DNA of 64,000 nt, from assembly GCA_040385525.1 (NCBI GenBank), contig JAZKHE010000002.1:744001-808000 (forward strand). The letters run 5' to 3'. This DNA comes from JAZKHE01 sp040385525 (GTDB taxonomy: Bacteria > Bacteroidota > Bacteroidia > UBA4408). Below, in pieces: positions 46,801-54,987 of the stretch; positions within the stretch are counted from its first letter, which is position 1, and each line of letters opens with the position of its first letter. Under the pieces are notes generated by a model. It saw only the letters and a program-made list of their open reading frames with translations, had not been told where the DNA came from and did no database searches. The position numbers and the translations under genes were made by a program.

Positions 46801-49800
46801 TGTGAGTTGTTTTGGTTATGCAGATGGAGAAGCAGTTGCTAATGTCGCCACAGGTGGTGTAGGAAGTTATACTTACGAATGGGTTCCGTATGGAGGTACA
46901 ACACCTATTGCAGCAGGTTTGAGTGGAGGAACATTTACAGCTTATGTTTATGATTTTAATTTTTGTGCCGATTCTTTAACTTTTGTTATTGACGAACCAC
47001 CATTGTTTGAATCTACAGTAACAAGCGTAACTTCAATATCTTGTAATGAAGGAAGCAATGGAGAAATTGAATTAACAACAATTGGTGGTTTTGGAGCGTA
47101 TCATTATTTATGGGCACCAAATGGAGAAACAACATCAACAATTACGGGTTTAGAAACTGGTAATTATAGTGTAGAAGTTAAAGATGATAATAATTGTACT
47201 GTAACAGCTAGTCAGTTTATTTTGGAACCAGCAGCGCCGTTAGGTTTACTATCTACAACAGAAAATGTGTTGTGTAATTTAGATGATAATGGATCAATAA
47301 GTGTAGCAGTAAGTGGCGGTACTCCAATTTACACATATACTTGGACACCTGATGTAGGAGCAACCGAAAATGTGACGGGCTTAACCGCTGGTACATATAC
47401 ACTAACCGTTACCGATAATAATTTGTGTACGTTTACATCATCTATTTTTGAAGTAAGCGAACCCGCAACACTTACCACAACCATAACGGGCTCATCAGTT
47501 GTTTCTTGTTTTGGTTATAGCGATGGATTTGCCAATAGTTTAACAGTAGGAGGAACTGCAAACTATAGTTATTTGTGGGAGCCAAGTGGAGCAAACACAG
47601 AAAGTATTTCAGGAGTACCATCTGGAGTATATACTATAACAGTTACCGATGGAAATAATTGTATATCGAGTAACGTAGTCGATTTATCAGGACCCGCTGT
47701 TGGTATGACAACCAGTTATACTTTTACCGATGTATTGTGTCATGGACAAAATACTGGCGAAATTGATGTTTCAGTAGCAGGAGGAAATGGAGGTTTTACC
47801 TATTTATGGTCACCAGGAAACCAAACAACATCAAGTATTACAGGTTTAACATTTGGAAATTATTCGGTACTAATAACAGATAGCAAAAATTGTTCAGAAA
47901 CCATTTCTCACCAAATTCAACAACCAGCAGCGCCGTTAGGTTTACTATCTACAACAGAAAATGTGTTGTGTAATTTAGATGATAATGGATCAATAAGTGT
48001 AGCAGTAAGTGGCGGTACTCCAATTTACACATATACTTGGACACCTGATGTAGGAGCAACCGAAAATGTGACGGGCTTAACCGCTGGTACATATACACTA
48101 ACCGTTACCGATAATAATTTGTGTACGTTTACATCATCTATTTTTGAAGTAAGCGAACCCGCAACACTTACCACAACCATAACGGGCTCATCAGTTGTTT
48201 CTTGTTTTGGTTATAGCGATGGATTTGCCAATAGTTTAACAGCAGGTGGAACCGCAAATTACAGCTATTTGTGGGAACCAAGTGGCGCTAATACAGAAAG
48301 TATTTCTGGAGTAACATCAGGAGTTTATACTATTACAGTTACAGATGGAAACAATTGTATCTCAACTAATGTAGTAGATTTATCAGGTCCAACAGTAGGT
48401 ATGACAACCAGTTATACCTTTACCGATGTGTTGTGTAATGGACAAAACACAGGAGAAATTGATGTTACTGTAGCAGGAGGAAATGGAGGTTTTACCTATT
48501 TATGGTCCCCAGGAAATCAGACAACATCAACTATTACAGGTTTACCATCAGGAAATTATTCAGTAATAATAGCAGATAGTAAAAACTGTACCGAAACAAT
48601 TTCTCAACAAATACAGCAACCAGCAGCACCTTTAGGCATACTTTCAACAACAGAAAACGTATTGTGTAATTTAGATGATAATGGATCAATAAGTGTAGCA
48701 GTAAGTGGCGGTACTCCAATTTACACATATACTTGGACACCTGATGTAGGAGCAACCGAAAATGTGACGGGCTTAACCGCTGGTACATATACACTAACCG
48801 TTACCGATAATAATTTGTGTACGTTTACATCATCTATTTTTGAAGTAAGCGAACCCGCAACGTTTACAACAACAATAACTAGTTTTTCTGTTGTCTCTTG
48901 TTTTGGTTTAAGTGATGCTTTTGCAACTAGTTCATCTAATGGCGGAACATTAAATTATACTTTCGATTGGCAACCAGCTGCTGGTAATACTGCAAATATT
49001 ACAGGAATGCCTACAGGAATATATACGCTAACAGTTACAGATAATAATAATTGTACAACTGTAAATGTTGTTGATTTAACTGAACCTCCATTATTAACAT
49101 TAGCATCTACACCAACCGATATATTATGTAATGGAGGTGCTACTGGCTCTATAACTACTGTTGTTGGCGGAGGAAACGGTTCTTACACCTATTTATGGAC
49201 ACCAGGAAATCAAACTACAGCTTCAATTTCAAACTTAACATCAGGTAATTATTCTGTAATAGTTAGAGATAGTAAAAATTGTAGCGAAACAACTTCTGAA
49301 TCGTTAACACAGCCCAGCGCTCCATTAGGAATGTTGTCGAGCGTGTCGAACGTAATTTGTAATTCAGAAAGTAATGGTGTAGTAAGTGTTAGTGTGAGCG
49401 GTGGTACACCTAATTACTCTTACTCTTGGACTCCTAACGTTGGTACAAATGCAAATATTACTGGTTTGCCAGCAGGCAATTATTCAGTACTTGTTACAGA
49501 TGCTAGTTTGTGTACTTTTACTTCTGGAACATTTAATGTAACTGAGCCAGTAACATTAACAGCAACAATTCCAAGTTTCACCACAATATCTTGTTTTGGA
49601 GAATCTGATGGAACTGCTCAAGCTGTTGCTGCTGGCGGTGTTTTAAGCTATACTTATTTATGGATGCCAGGCGGTGCAAACTCAAGTTCAATTTCTGGAG
49701 TACCAACAGGTATTTATACTTTTACAGTTACCGATGCAAATAATTGTGTTGCCTTAAATTCTGTAAATATTACACAGCCTGATATTTTAACCTTAACGCT

Positions 49801-52006
49801 AACAACGTTTACTAACGTTTCGTGTTTTGGTGGCAACAATGGTACAGCACAAGTTTCAGCTGTTGGTGGCACACCACTTTATACCTATACTTGGACTCCA
49901 GCTCCGAGTCCAGGCGTAACAACTAATCCATCTGTAGGAACTTTAATTAGCGAAAATTTTTTAGTTGTTGTAAATGACGATAATAATTGTTTGGCAAGTG
50001 TAAACGTAACTATTGATGAGCCAACACAGTTAACCGTTTCTGCAAGTGTAATAAAACAAACAAAATGTAATTTGCCTAATGGCGAAGCTACTTGTCAGGC
50101 TTCAGGCGGAACTCCACCTTATACTTATTTATGGACAAATAGTTTAGCAACAGAAACTGTTACAGGTTTAGCACCCGGAACATACTCGGTAACAATAACA
50201 GATGCAAATGGTTGTCCAGTTACTTCAAGTTCAATTACTATCGATCCTTCAGATGCTATAGTAGCATCAATGACAAATACAATTGTTAGCTGTTTTGCTG
50301 GTGAAGATGGAACTGCAACTATAAGTTTAGCCAATGTTGTTGAACCAATTGTGTATACATGGACACCAAATGTTTCAGTAGAAGCTACTGCATCTTTTTT
50401 AACTGCTGGTAATTATTCAGTTGATATTGAAGATGCACAAGGTTGTTTAGCTACAACTTCTACAGTTGTTTCTCAACCAGCATTTGCTTTAGAATTAGCT
50501 GCGCCTTTGCCTCAAGTTAATGTTAACTGTTTTGGCATGTCAAACGGACAAATTACTGCTTTAGCAACTGGAGGAACTCCAGGATATAATTATTATTGGA
50601 CACCAATAGACGTTTCAAATCAAATAGCAACTGGTTTAGCGGCTGGCGAATACTCAGTTAAAGTTACAGATAGCAAAGGTTGTACCGATTCGGATTCTTA
50701 CACAATAACAGAACCCGATCAAATTGTTGTTTCAATAGATCCGCAACCCGATTATGTTTGTCCTAATAGTTTAGTAACATTAAGCGCAAGTGCAACTGGT
50801 GGTTTAGGTAATTTTATATTCTCTTGGGTTGCAAATCCAGCAGGAACTCCGTTGCCTTCAACCAATCCATTGTTTGTAAATCCAGCTATAACAACTACAT
50901 ACACATTAAGTGCTGTAGATCAGGTTGCATGTAACACCGGTTTAACTCAAGAAGTTGTAATAAATGTTTCAAATCCTACAATTTCGGCATATACAAATAA
51001 AACAATTTGTGAATTAGATTCGGTTCTTTTGGGTGCTAAAATTACTGGCTCATTTGCTACTGCAACTTGGAATTACGATTGGAGTAATGGTTCTAATTCA
51101 CAAACTGATTTTTATGTTAAACCATCAGAATCAATTACCTATACTTTAACTGCAACTAACGATTGTGGACAAATATTAACTGATGTAGTAGAAGTAGAAG
51201 TAATTAAGTTACCAATTACTAAAATTATTCCACTTCAACATACATTGTGTGGACCAGATTCTATAGTGTTTAGTAGTGATTTTACTCCTCCAGAAGGAAC
51301 AGCTTACGAATACTTCTGGAATTTTGAAAACAAGTTTTCAAGCACTGCTTTAGAACCTAAATATACTTTTGATGAATCTGGAGATTATCCAATTATTTTA
51401 AGAGTAATTGATAGAGGTTGTATGACTATTGATATTACAAGTGTAGCTATTAGTGCATCTGAGCCGCCAATAGCAGATTTTACGTATTCTCCTGACGATG
51501 TTGGCGAATTAAATCCTACGGTTTATTTCACAAATACATCTATTGATGCAAATTATTATAAATGGTATTTTACTGAAGAAGAAAGAGATTCTTCTATGAT
51601 AGAAAATCCTATTTATCATTATCCAGATTCGGGCTCATATAATGTTAAATTAATTGCTTATAAAACAGTTGGAAACTCTTTTTGTGTTGATACAACAATA
51701 CAAGTAATAAAAGTAAACGCAGAGTTAACAATTTATATTCCAAATGCATTTACACCAAATCCGGATAATTTTAATCCAATATTCCAAGTAAAAGGAACCA
51801 ATTTAGCTGAAGTGTATATGGAAATTTACGATAGATGGGGGCTTATGATGTATAAAACACCAGATCCGTTTGATTTAACATTGGGTTGGGATGGAACTTA
51901 TAAAGGTGCACCTGCAAAACAAGATGTATATGTGTATAGGGTTGTTGCACGAGATATTAAAGGAAAAAAATATACCATGCATGGCGATGTTACCTTAATG
52001 AGGTAA
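40841..52006 (+). CDS. giant SprB-like gliding/adhesion protein
   Basis: The 3721-residue protein has a signal peptide (1-21). A mixed N-terminal region (about 22-420) precedes a very long array of SprB repeats of ~77 residues with the pattern V-x-C-F-G-x-x-x-G...GG...Y-x-W...L-x-x-G-x-Y-x-V-x-(V/I)-T-D. By length there are on the order of 35-40. A PKD-like domain (about 3500-3620) and the gliding-associated T9SS type B sorting domain (IPNAFTPNPDNFNP to the C-terminus) complete it. SprB is the surface adhesin that moves along gliding cells in Flavobacterium. Blocks of 231-234 residues are duplicated almost perfectly (listed separately). Confidence 0.9.
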   Translation: MRQRLLLLFLLLFFGQKLMAQCPSPCATGVPSFTANLTGKPDSIWTSVASSRSKGTATGSCTQGCCGNGDNCHQINITLDVNAVGIKFDIIGSGLGNVTYQINCGDPIDFDRDAVICLTGVGPHKLTFCKPGDNEFGYKVSSVAKPTSGTDVIVSNECIGRPIASGFVTSSTTWNSISPGASGAFNSYLSCTSGCLSPLVAAPGGATPPPNISFQICGKPAAVCSVPSVCDTVTVTFRPELFAAITPVDPSICFPATTRLLTVTATGGTPPYKYSWNTVPVQTTRIATVTSGNFTVTVSDGTICAPATASVTVTTFLSSITANAGANVSVCESLPNAVLSGSVTGTTTGIWSGGGGSFSPSITTLANVTYTPTAGEVTAGFVDLTLTTTNNGTCPPASDVMRVIFNRIPGASAAITPIACKGLLTGAANAQASGSAPFTYSWSTGSTNQAITGLGVGSYTLTVRDNNGCRNTSVAVITEPATFLIGSISTVISAGCDGGFLGTTVNGGVPGYTYSWVKSTATNQIASSPSISGLYAGNYTVTITDAAGCQAIANRDVLADPPFITTPTITHVNCFGESNGSISLLTTGGKTPYSYVWNGGAASTVTSVSGLAAGNNTIVISDNGGCDTTIFITITQPTDLVVDIINARDIQCTAKPGEATATAAGGTSAYSFLWSNGATTASITGLTVANTYVVTLTDSHGCKKVDSQIINLIPVITFTPVVVNVNCFGESTGSIALTGVSGGAGTLTYTWSPVAGSGTSITGLGAANYFVRIDDANSCTTTYTATVTQPLAPLSISTFSSVNVACFGGNTGSASLTVAGGTSTYTYAWTGGVSTTSTATGLIAGTYVATITDSKGCKITQSFTITEPTDLVVDIINARDIQCTAKPGEATATAAGGTSAYSFLWSNGATTASITGLTVANTYVVTLTDSHGCKKVDSQIINLIPVITFTPVVVNVNCFGESTGSIALTGVSGGAGTLTYTWSPVAGSGTSITGLGAANYFVRIDDANSCTTTYTATVTQPLAPLSISTFSSVNVACFGGNTGSASLTVAGGTSTYTYAWTGGVSTTSTATGLIAGTYVATITDSKGCKITQSFTITEPTDLVVDIINARDIQCTAKPGEATATAAGGTSAYSFLWSNGATTASITGLTVAGSYVVTLTDSHGCKEEATQIINLIPVITFTPNIIDVLCFGENTGSIDLVGVGGGSTVSSPLSYTWSPVVGSGTSIAGLGAATYFVRIVDENSCVTTYSAAVTQPVAPLSISTFSSVNVACFGEPTGSASVTVAGGTSTYTYVWSGSTSTESTATGLIAGTYVATITDSNGCKITQSFTITEPTDLVLDIVNARDIQCTAKPGEATATAAGGTSAYSFLWSNGATTASITGLTVAGSYVVTLTDSHGCKEEATQIINLIPVITFTPNIIDVLCFGENTGSIDLVGVGGGSTVSSPLSYTWSPVVGSGTSIAGLGAATYFVRIVDENSCVTTYSAAVTQPVAPLSISTFSSVNVACFGEPTGSASVTVAGGTSTYTYVWSGSASTESTATGLIVGTYVATITDSNGCSITQSFDVTEPTSITASIVNAVNINCADVADGRMSVSANGGTGALSYLWSPLGQTTATITGLSAGPSFPAGGVYSLTVSDENACFVDLTQTLTVNPLLITTLSAPPATICFGAETGAIDITTSGGIGAIHDYLWLPTGETTEDIADLPVGTYTAIITDDLGCDDTLSVVISQFPNITITTTILTTNTSCVVPYNGIATVTASDILTNTFTYLWDADAGSQSNAAATGLRGGAYTVVATNDATGCTEQASILMTDSDGPVVDIIGSDNLRCFNDGTGSAFATAIPSGFEPIATYEWINVTDPTSYVVVATGVTTVTSLTAGKYIFKVTDDGFCVDADSITITQPSNLTAFTSQGIIKCFGESTDASVLAFGGITPYSYAWDNPGASTDLSVTGLLVGTYNVSVTDLNTCTVIKKIVLDEPTDVLFTTNTFRDVSCFGYADGEAVANVATGGVGSYTYEWVPYGGTTPIAAGLSGGTFTAYVYDFNFCADSLTFVIDEPPLFESTVTSVTSISCNEGSNGEIELTTIGGFGAYHYLWAPNGETTSTITGLETGNYSVEVKDDNNCTVTASQFILEPAAPLGLLSTTENVLCNLDDNGSISVAVSGGTPIYTYTWTPDVGATENVTGLTAGTYTLTVTDNNLCTFTSSIFEVSEPATLTTTITGSSVVSCFGYSDGFANSLTVGGTANYSYLWEPSGANTESISGVPSGVYTITVTDGNNCISSNVVDLSGPAVGMTTSYTFTDVLCHGQNTGEIDVSVAGGNGGFTYLWSPGNQTTSSITGLTFGNYSVLITDSKNCSETISHQIQQPAAPLGLLSTTENVLCNLDDNGSISVAVSGGTPIYTYTWTPDVGATENVTGLTAGTYTLTVTDNNLCTFTSSIFEVSEPATLTTTITGSSVVSCFGYSDGFANSLTAGGTANYSYLWEPSGANTESISGVTSGVYTITVTDGNNCISTNVVDLSGPTVGMTTSYTFTDVLCNGQNTGEIDVTVAGGNGGFTYLWSPGNQTTSTITGLPSGNYSVIIADSKNCTETISQQIQQPAAPLGILSTTENVLCNLDDNGSISVAVSGGTPIYTYTWTPDVGATENVTGLTAGTYTLTVTDNNLCTFTSSIFEVSEPATFTTTITSFSVVSCFGLSDAFATSSSNGGTLNYTFDWQPAAGNTANITGMPTGIYTLTVTDNNNCTTVNVVDLTEPPLLTLASTPTDILCNGGATGSITTVVGGGNGSYTYLWTPGNQTTASISNLTSGNYSVIVRDSKNCSETTSESLTQPSAPLGMLSSVSNVICNSESNGVVSVSVSGGTPNYSYSWTPNVGTNANITGLPAGNYSVLVTDASLCTFTSGTFNVTEPVTLTATIPSFTTISCFGESDGTAQAVAAGGVLSYTYLWMPGGANSSSISGVPTGIYTFTVTDANNCVALNSVNITQPDILTLTLTTFTNVSCFGGNNGTAQVSAVGGTPLYTYTWTPAPSPGVTTNPSVGTLISENFLVVVNDDNNCLASVNVTIDEPTQLTVSASVIKQTKCNLPNGEATCQASGGTPPYTYLWTNSLATETVTGLAPGTYSVTITDANGCPVTSSSITIDPSDAIVASMTNTIVSCFAGEDGTATISLANVVEPIVYTWTPNVSVEATASFLTAGNYSVDIEDAQGCLATTSTVVSQPAFALELAAPLPQVNVNCFGMSNGQITALATGGTPGYNYYWTPIDVSNQIATGLAAGEYSVKVTDSKGCTDSDSYTITEPDQIVVSIDPQPDYVCPNSLVTLSASATGGLGNFIFSWVANPAGTPLPSTNPLFVNPAITTTYTLSAVDQVACNTGLTQEVVINVSNPTISAYTNKTICELDSVLLGAKITGSFATATWNYDWSNGSNSQTDFYVKPSESITYTLTATNDCGQILTDVVEVEVIKLPITKIIPLQHTLCGPDSIVFSSDFTPPEGTAYEYFWNFENKFSSTALEPKYTFDESGDYPIILRVIDRGCMTIDITSVAISASEPPIADFTYSPDDVGELNPTVYFTNTSIDANYYKWYFTEEERDSSMIENPIYHYPDSGSYNVKLIAYKTVGNSFCVDTTIQVIKVNAELTIYIPNAFTPNPDNFNPIFQVKGTNLAEVYMEIYDRWGLMMYKTPDPFDLTLGWDGTYKGAPAKQDVYVYRVVARDIKGKKYTMHGDVTLMR
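42749..44134 (+). repeat. perfect 693-bp tandem duplication inside the adhesin (block A x2)
   Basis: Bases 42749-43441 and 43442-44134 read identically by eye. Each copy encodes 231 residues, i.e. three SprB repeats. A silent-site-perfect copy implies very recent duplication or active gene conversion. Confidence 0.88.
44135..45538 (+). repeat. 702-bp tandem duplication inside the adhesin (block B x2)
   Basis: Bases 44135-44836 and 44837-45538 are near-identical, with differences mainly in the first ~60 bases and near the last 150. The blocks are related to block A but carry a 9-base insertion (three residues), so A and B derive from a common 231-residue supermodule. Confidence 0.82.
47228..49312 (+). 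repeat. three ~696-bp tandem blocks inside the adhesin (block C x3)
   Basis: Units start with CCAGCAGC at 47228, 47924 and 48620 (periods 696, 696, 693). The first ~300 bases of C1 and C2 read identically by eye, and the rest diverges slightly. C3 matches only through its first part, then departs after 'SEPAT'. Confidence 0.8.
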
Positions 52007-52026
52007 GTTTATTAACAAGTTTTTAT

Positions 52027-52100
52027 AAGAGGATATTTTATAGCTTATTTACTCTAAATTTGCGCAACTTTTTAGAGTAAGTACTAAAAAATATCCTCTT
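52027..52100. promoter_or_regulatory. nested inverted repeat between adhesin and carB
   Basis: AAGAGGATATTTT (52027-52039) and AAAATATCCTCTT (52088-52100) are perfect 13-base arms. Inside them TTACTCTAAA (52049-52058) and TTTAGAGTAA (52071-52080) are perfect 10-base arms around a 12-base centre containing TTGCGCAA, itself a palindrome. The right outer arm ends two bases before the carB ATG. TAAATTTG (52055-52062) matches the -7 promoter element in the left inner arm. It could be a terminator for the adhesin, an operator for carB, or both. Confidence 0.7.
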
Positions 52101-52101
52101 T

Positions 52102-54918
52102 ATGCCTAAAGATACATCCATAAAATCAGTTTTAATTATCGGTAGCGGACCAATTGTTATAGGTCAGGCTTGCGAATTCGATTATTCTGGTTCACAAGCA
52201 GCTCGTTCGTTAAAAGAAGAAGGTATTGAAGTTACCTTAATAAACTCCAATCCGGCTACAATTATGACGGATAAAGTAACGGCTGATAATATTTATCTTT
52301 TGCCGTTAACTACTCAATCCATCGTTCAAATTTTAAAAGAACGAAAAATTGATGCTGTGTTGCCTACAATGGGTGGGCAAACAGCGCTTAATCTTGCCAT
52401 GAAATGTGATGAAATGGGCATTTGGAAAAAGTATGGCGTTAAAATGATTGGTGTTGATATAGAAGCGATTGAGGTTACAGAAGATAGAGATAAGTTTCGT
52501 ATACGCATGAACGAAATTGGAGTTGGAATGGCTCCATCAAAAATTGCAAAATCGTTTTTAGATGGAAAAACAATAGCGCAAGAATTTGGTTTTCCAGTAG
52601 TAATTCGTCCTTCGTTTACATTAGGAGGAAGTGGTGGAGCGGTAGTTTATTTAAAAGAAGAATTTGATAATGCTTTAAACAGAGGTTTACAAACTTCACC
52701 AATACACGAAGTGCTAATTGATAAAGCAGTTTTGGGTTGGAAAGAATATGAGTTAGAATTATTGCGCGATAAAAACGATAATGTAATTATTATTTGTTCT
52801 ATCGAAAATTTTGACCCAATGGGTGTGCACACTGGCGACTCTATTACGGTTGCTCCCGCAATGACGCTTTCTGATACTACGTATCAAAAAATGAGAACAT
52901 TGGCAATAAAAATGATGCGTGCCATTGGTAATTTTGCTGGAGGTTGCAACGTGCAATTTGCAGTAAGTCCTGATGATGATGAGGAAATTATTGCAATAGA
53001 AATAAATCCTAGAGTATCTCGTTCGTCAGCATTAGCAAGTAAAGCAACAGGGTATCCAATTGCAAAAATTGCTTCTAAATTGGCAATTGGTTATAATTTA
53101 GATGAATTAGAAAATCAAATAACAAAATCAACTTCTGCATTTTTTGAACCTACTTTAGATTATGTTATTGTAAAAATTCCGCGTTGGAATTTCGATAAAT
53201 TTAAAGGTGCAAATCGCGAATTAGGTTTCCAAATGAAATCGGTAGGAGAGGTGATGGGAATTGGAAGAACTTTTCAGGAAGCCTTACAAAAAGCTTGTCA
53301 GAGTTTAGAAATAAAACGTAATGGTTTGGGTGCCGACGGAAGAGAAATTAAAAGTCAGCAAGAGTTGCTTAACGCTTTAGAGCGCCCAAGCTGGAACAGA
53401 TTGTTTATGATTTACGATGCCATTAAATTAGGTATCTCTATCAAAACAATTCAAAAATTAACCATGATTGATTCTTGGTTTTTAAATCAAATAGAAGAAT
53501 TAATTGCTTTAGAAAAAGAAATAGAAAAACATACGCTCGAAACGTTACCTAAAGGTTTATTGTTAGAAGCAAAACAAAAAGGCTATTGCGACAGACAAGT
53601 TGCGCATTTAGTAAGATGTTTAGAAAGTCAGATTTACAACAAACGTAACGAGTTGGGGATTAAACGTGTTTACAAATTAGTTGATACTTGCGCTGCCGAA
53701 TTTGAAGCAAAAACACCGTATTATTATTCAACTTTTGAAGAAGAAAACGAAAGTGTTCGTTCTGATAAGAAAAAAGTAATTGTTTTAGGAAGTGGTCCAA
53801 ATCGCATTGGTCAAGGTATTGAGTTTGATTACTCTTGCGTGCATGGTATTTTGGCTGCAAAAGAATGTGGTTACGAAACCATTATGATTAACTGCAATCC
53901 AGAGACCGTTAGTACTGATTTTAGCACTGCCGATAAATTATATTTTGAACCAGTTTTTTGGGAACATATTTACGATATTATTCTTCACGAAAAACCAGAA
54001 GGCGTTATTGTTCAGCTTGGCGGACAAACAGCTTTAAAACTGGCTGAAAAATTAAGTCGCTACGGAATTAAAATTTTAGGTACATCATACGAAGCATTAG
54101 ATTTAGCTGAAGATAGAGGAGCTTTTTCATCTTTGCTAAGAGATAATAATATTCCTTATCCAAAATTTGCAGTAATAGAAAATGCTGAAGAAGCAGTTGA
54201 AATAAGTAAAGATTTAGGATTTCCATTATTGGTTCGCCCAAGCTATGTGCTAGGCGGACAGAGCATGAAGATTGTAATTAACGAGCAAGAGTTAGAGCAA
54301 CACGTTGTAAAAATTAAAAGCGACGATCCAGAAAATAAAGTGTTGGTCGATCATTTTTTAGAAAACGCAATAGAAGCTGAAACCGACGCTATTTGCGATG
54401 GTAAAGATGTTTACATTATTGGAACAATGGAACATATTGAGCCTGCCGGAATTCATTCGGGCGACTCGTATAGTGTTTTACCACCGTTTGATTTATCTGA
54501 AAATGTTTTAAAACAAATAGAACAACATACCAAAACCATTGCTGTTGCATTGCGCACTGTTGGTTTAATAAATATTCAGTTTGCTGTTAAAGATGAAGTT
54601 GTTTATGTAATTGAGGCAAATCCAAGAGCATCACGAACAGTTCCGTTTATTGCTAAAGCTTACGACGAGCCTTATGTAAACTACGCAACCAAAGTAATGT
54701 TGGGCGAAAAGAAAGTAAAAGATTTTAATTTTAATCCGCGCAAAAAAGGGTATGCAATTAAAATCCCTGTTTTCTCTTACGAAAAATTCCCTGAAGTTCA
54801 AAAGGAGCTAGGTCCAGAGATGAAATCAACAGGAGAGTCAATTTATTTTATTGATGATTTAACGGATGAATTTTTCCATACCATATACTCTGAACGTAAT
54901 TTGTATTTAAGTAAATAG
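52102..54918 (+). CDS. carB: carbamoyl-phosphate synthase large subunit (lacking the C-terminal MGS domain)
   Basis: The 938-residue protein has the two homologous ATP-grasp halves: the first (about 1-400) opens SVLIIGSGPIVIGQACEFDY and the second (about 550-938) opens VIVLGSGPNRIGQGIEFDYS. Together they make carbamoyl phosphate for arginine and pyrimidine synthesis. It ends at ...FHTIYSERNLYLSK and so lacks the ~140-residue C-terminal MGS-like allosteric domain of E. coli CarB. This is the usual form in Bacteroidota as far as I recall, implying no UMP/ornithine control through that domain. carA is not adjacent. The 5' side carries an unusual nested palindrome. Confidence 0.94.
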   Translation: MPKDTSIKSVLIIGSGPIVIGQACEFDYSGSQAARSLKEEGIEVTLINSNPATIMTDKVTADNIYLLPLTTQSIVQILKERKIDAVLPTMGGQTALNLAMKCDEMGIWKKYGVKMIGVDIEAIEVTEDRDKFRIRMNEIGVGMAPSKIAKSFLDGKTIAQEFGFPVVIRPSFTLGGSGGAVVYLKEEFDNALNRGLQTSPIHEVLIDKAVLGWKEYELELLRDKNDNVIIICSIENFDPMGVHTGDSITVAPAMTLSDTTYQKMRTLAIKMMRAIGNFAGGCNVQFAVSPDDDEEIIAIEINPRVSRSSALASKATGYPIAKIASKLAIGYNLDELENQITKSTSAFFEPTLDYVIVKIPRWNFDKFKGANRELGFQMKSVGEVMGIGRTFQEALQKACQSLEIKRNGLGADGREIKSQQELLNALERPSWNRLFMIYDAIKLGISIKTIQKLTMIDSWFLNQIEELIALEKEIEKHTLETLPKGLLLEAKQKGYCDRQVAHLVRCLESQIYNKRNELGIKRVYKLVDTCAAEFEAKTPYYYSTFEEENESVRSDKKKVIVLGSGPNRIGQGIEFDYSCVHGILAAKECGYETIMINCNPETVSTDFSTADKLYFEPVFWEHIYDIILHEKPEGVIVQLGGQTALKLAEKLSRYGIKILGTSYEALDLAEDRGAFSSLLRDNNIPYPKFAVIENAEEAVEISKDLGFPLLVRPSYVLGGQSMKIVINEQELEQHVVKIKSDDPENKVLVDHFLENAIEAETDAICDGKDVYIIGTMEHIEPAGIHSGDSYSVLPPFDLSENVLKQIEQHTKTIAVALRTVGLINIQFAVKDEVVYVIEANPRASRTVPFIAKAYDEPYVNYATKVMLGEKKVKDFNFNPRKKGYAIKIPVFSYEKFPEVQKELGPEMKSTGESIYFIDDLTDEFFHTIYSERNLYLSK

Positions 54919-54947
54919 AGTCATTGCATTTACTTTTATTTTTTCAA

Positions 54948-54967
54948 TTATAAAGTTATCTTTATAA
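54948..54967 (+). terminator. possible carB terminator hairpin
   Basis: TTATAAAG (54948-54955) and CTTTATAA (54960-54967) are perfect arms around TTAT, 30 bases after the carB stop. There is no following T-tract (CGG follows), so termination strength is doubtful. Confidence 0.35.
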
Positions 54968-54987
54968 CGGCAAATCGTTGATTATAA

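Noticed and set aside
42749..49312. Regularly spaced repeats considered as a CRISPR-like array
   Set aside because: Units are ~700 bases, in frame and coding; they are protein repeats of the adhesin, not short repeats with spacers.
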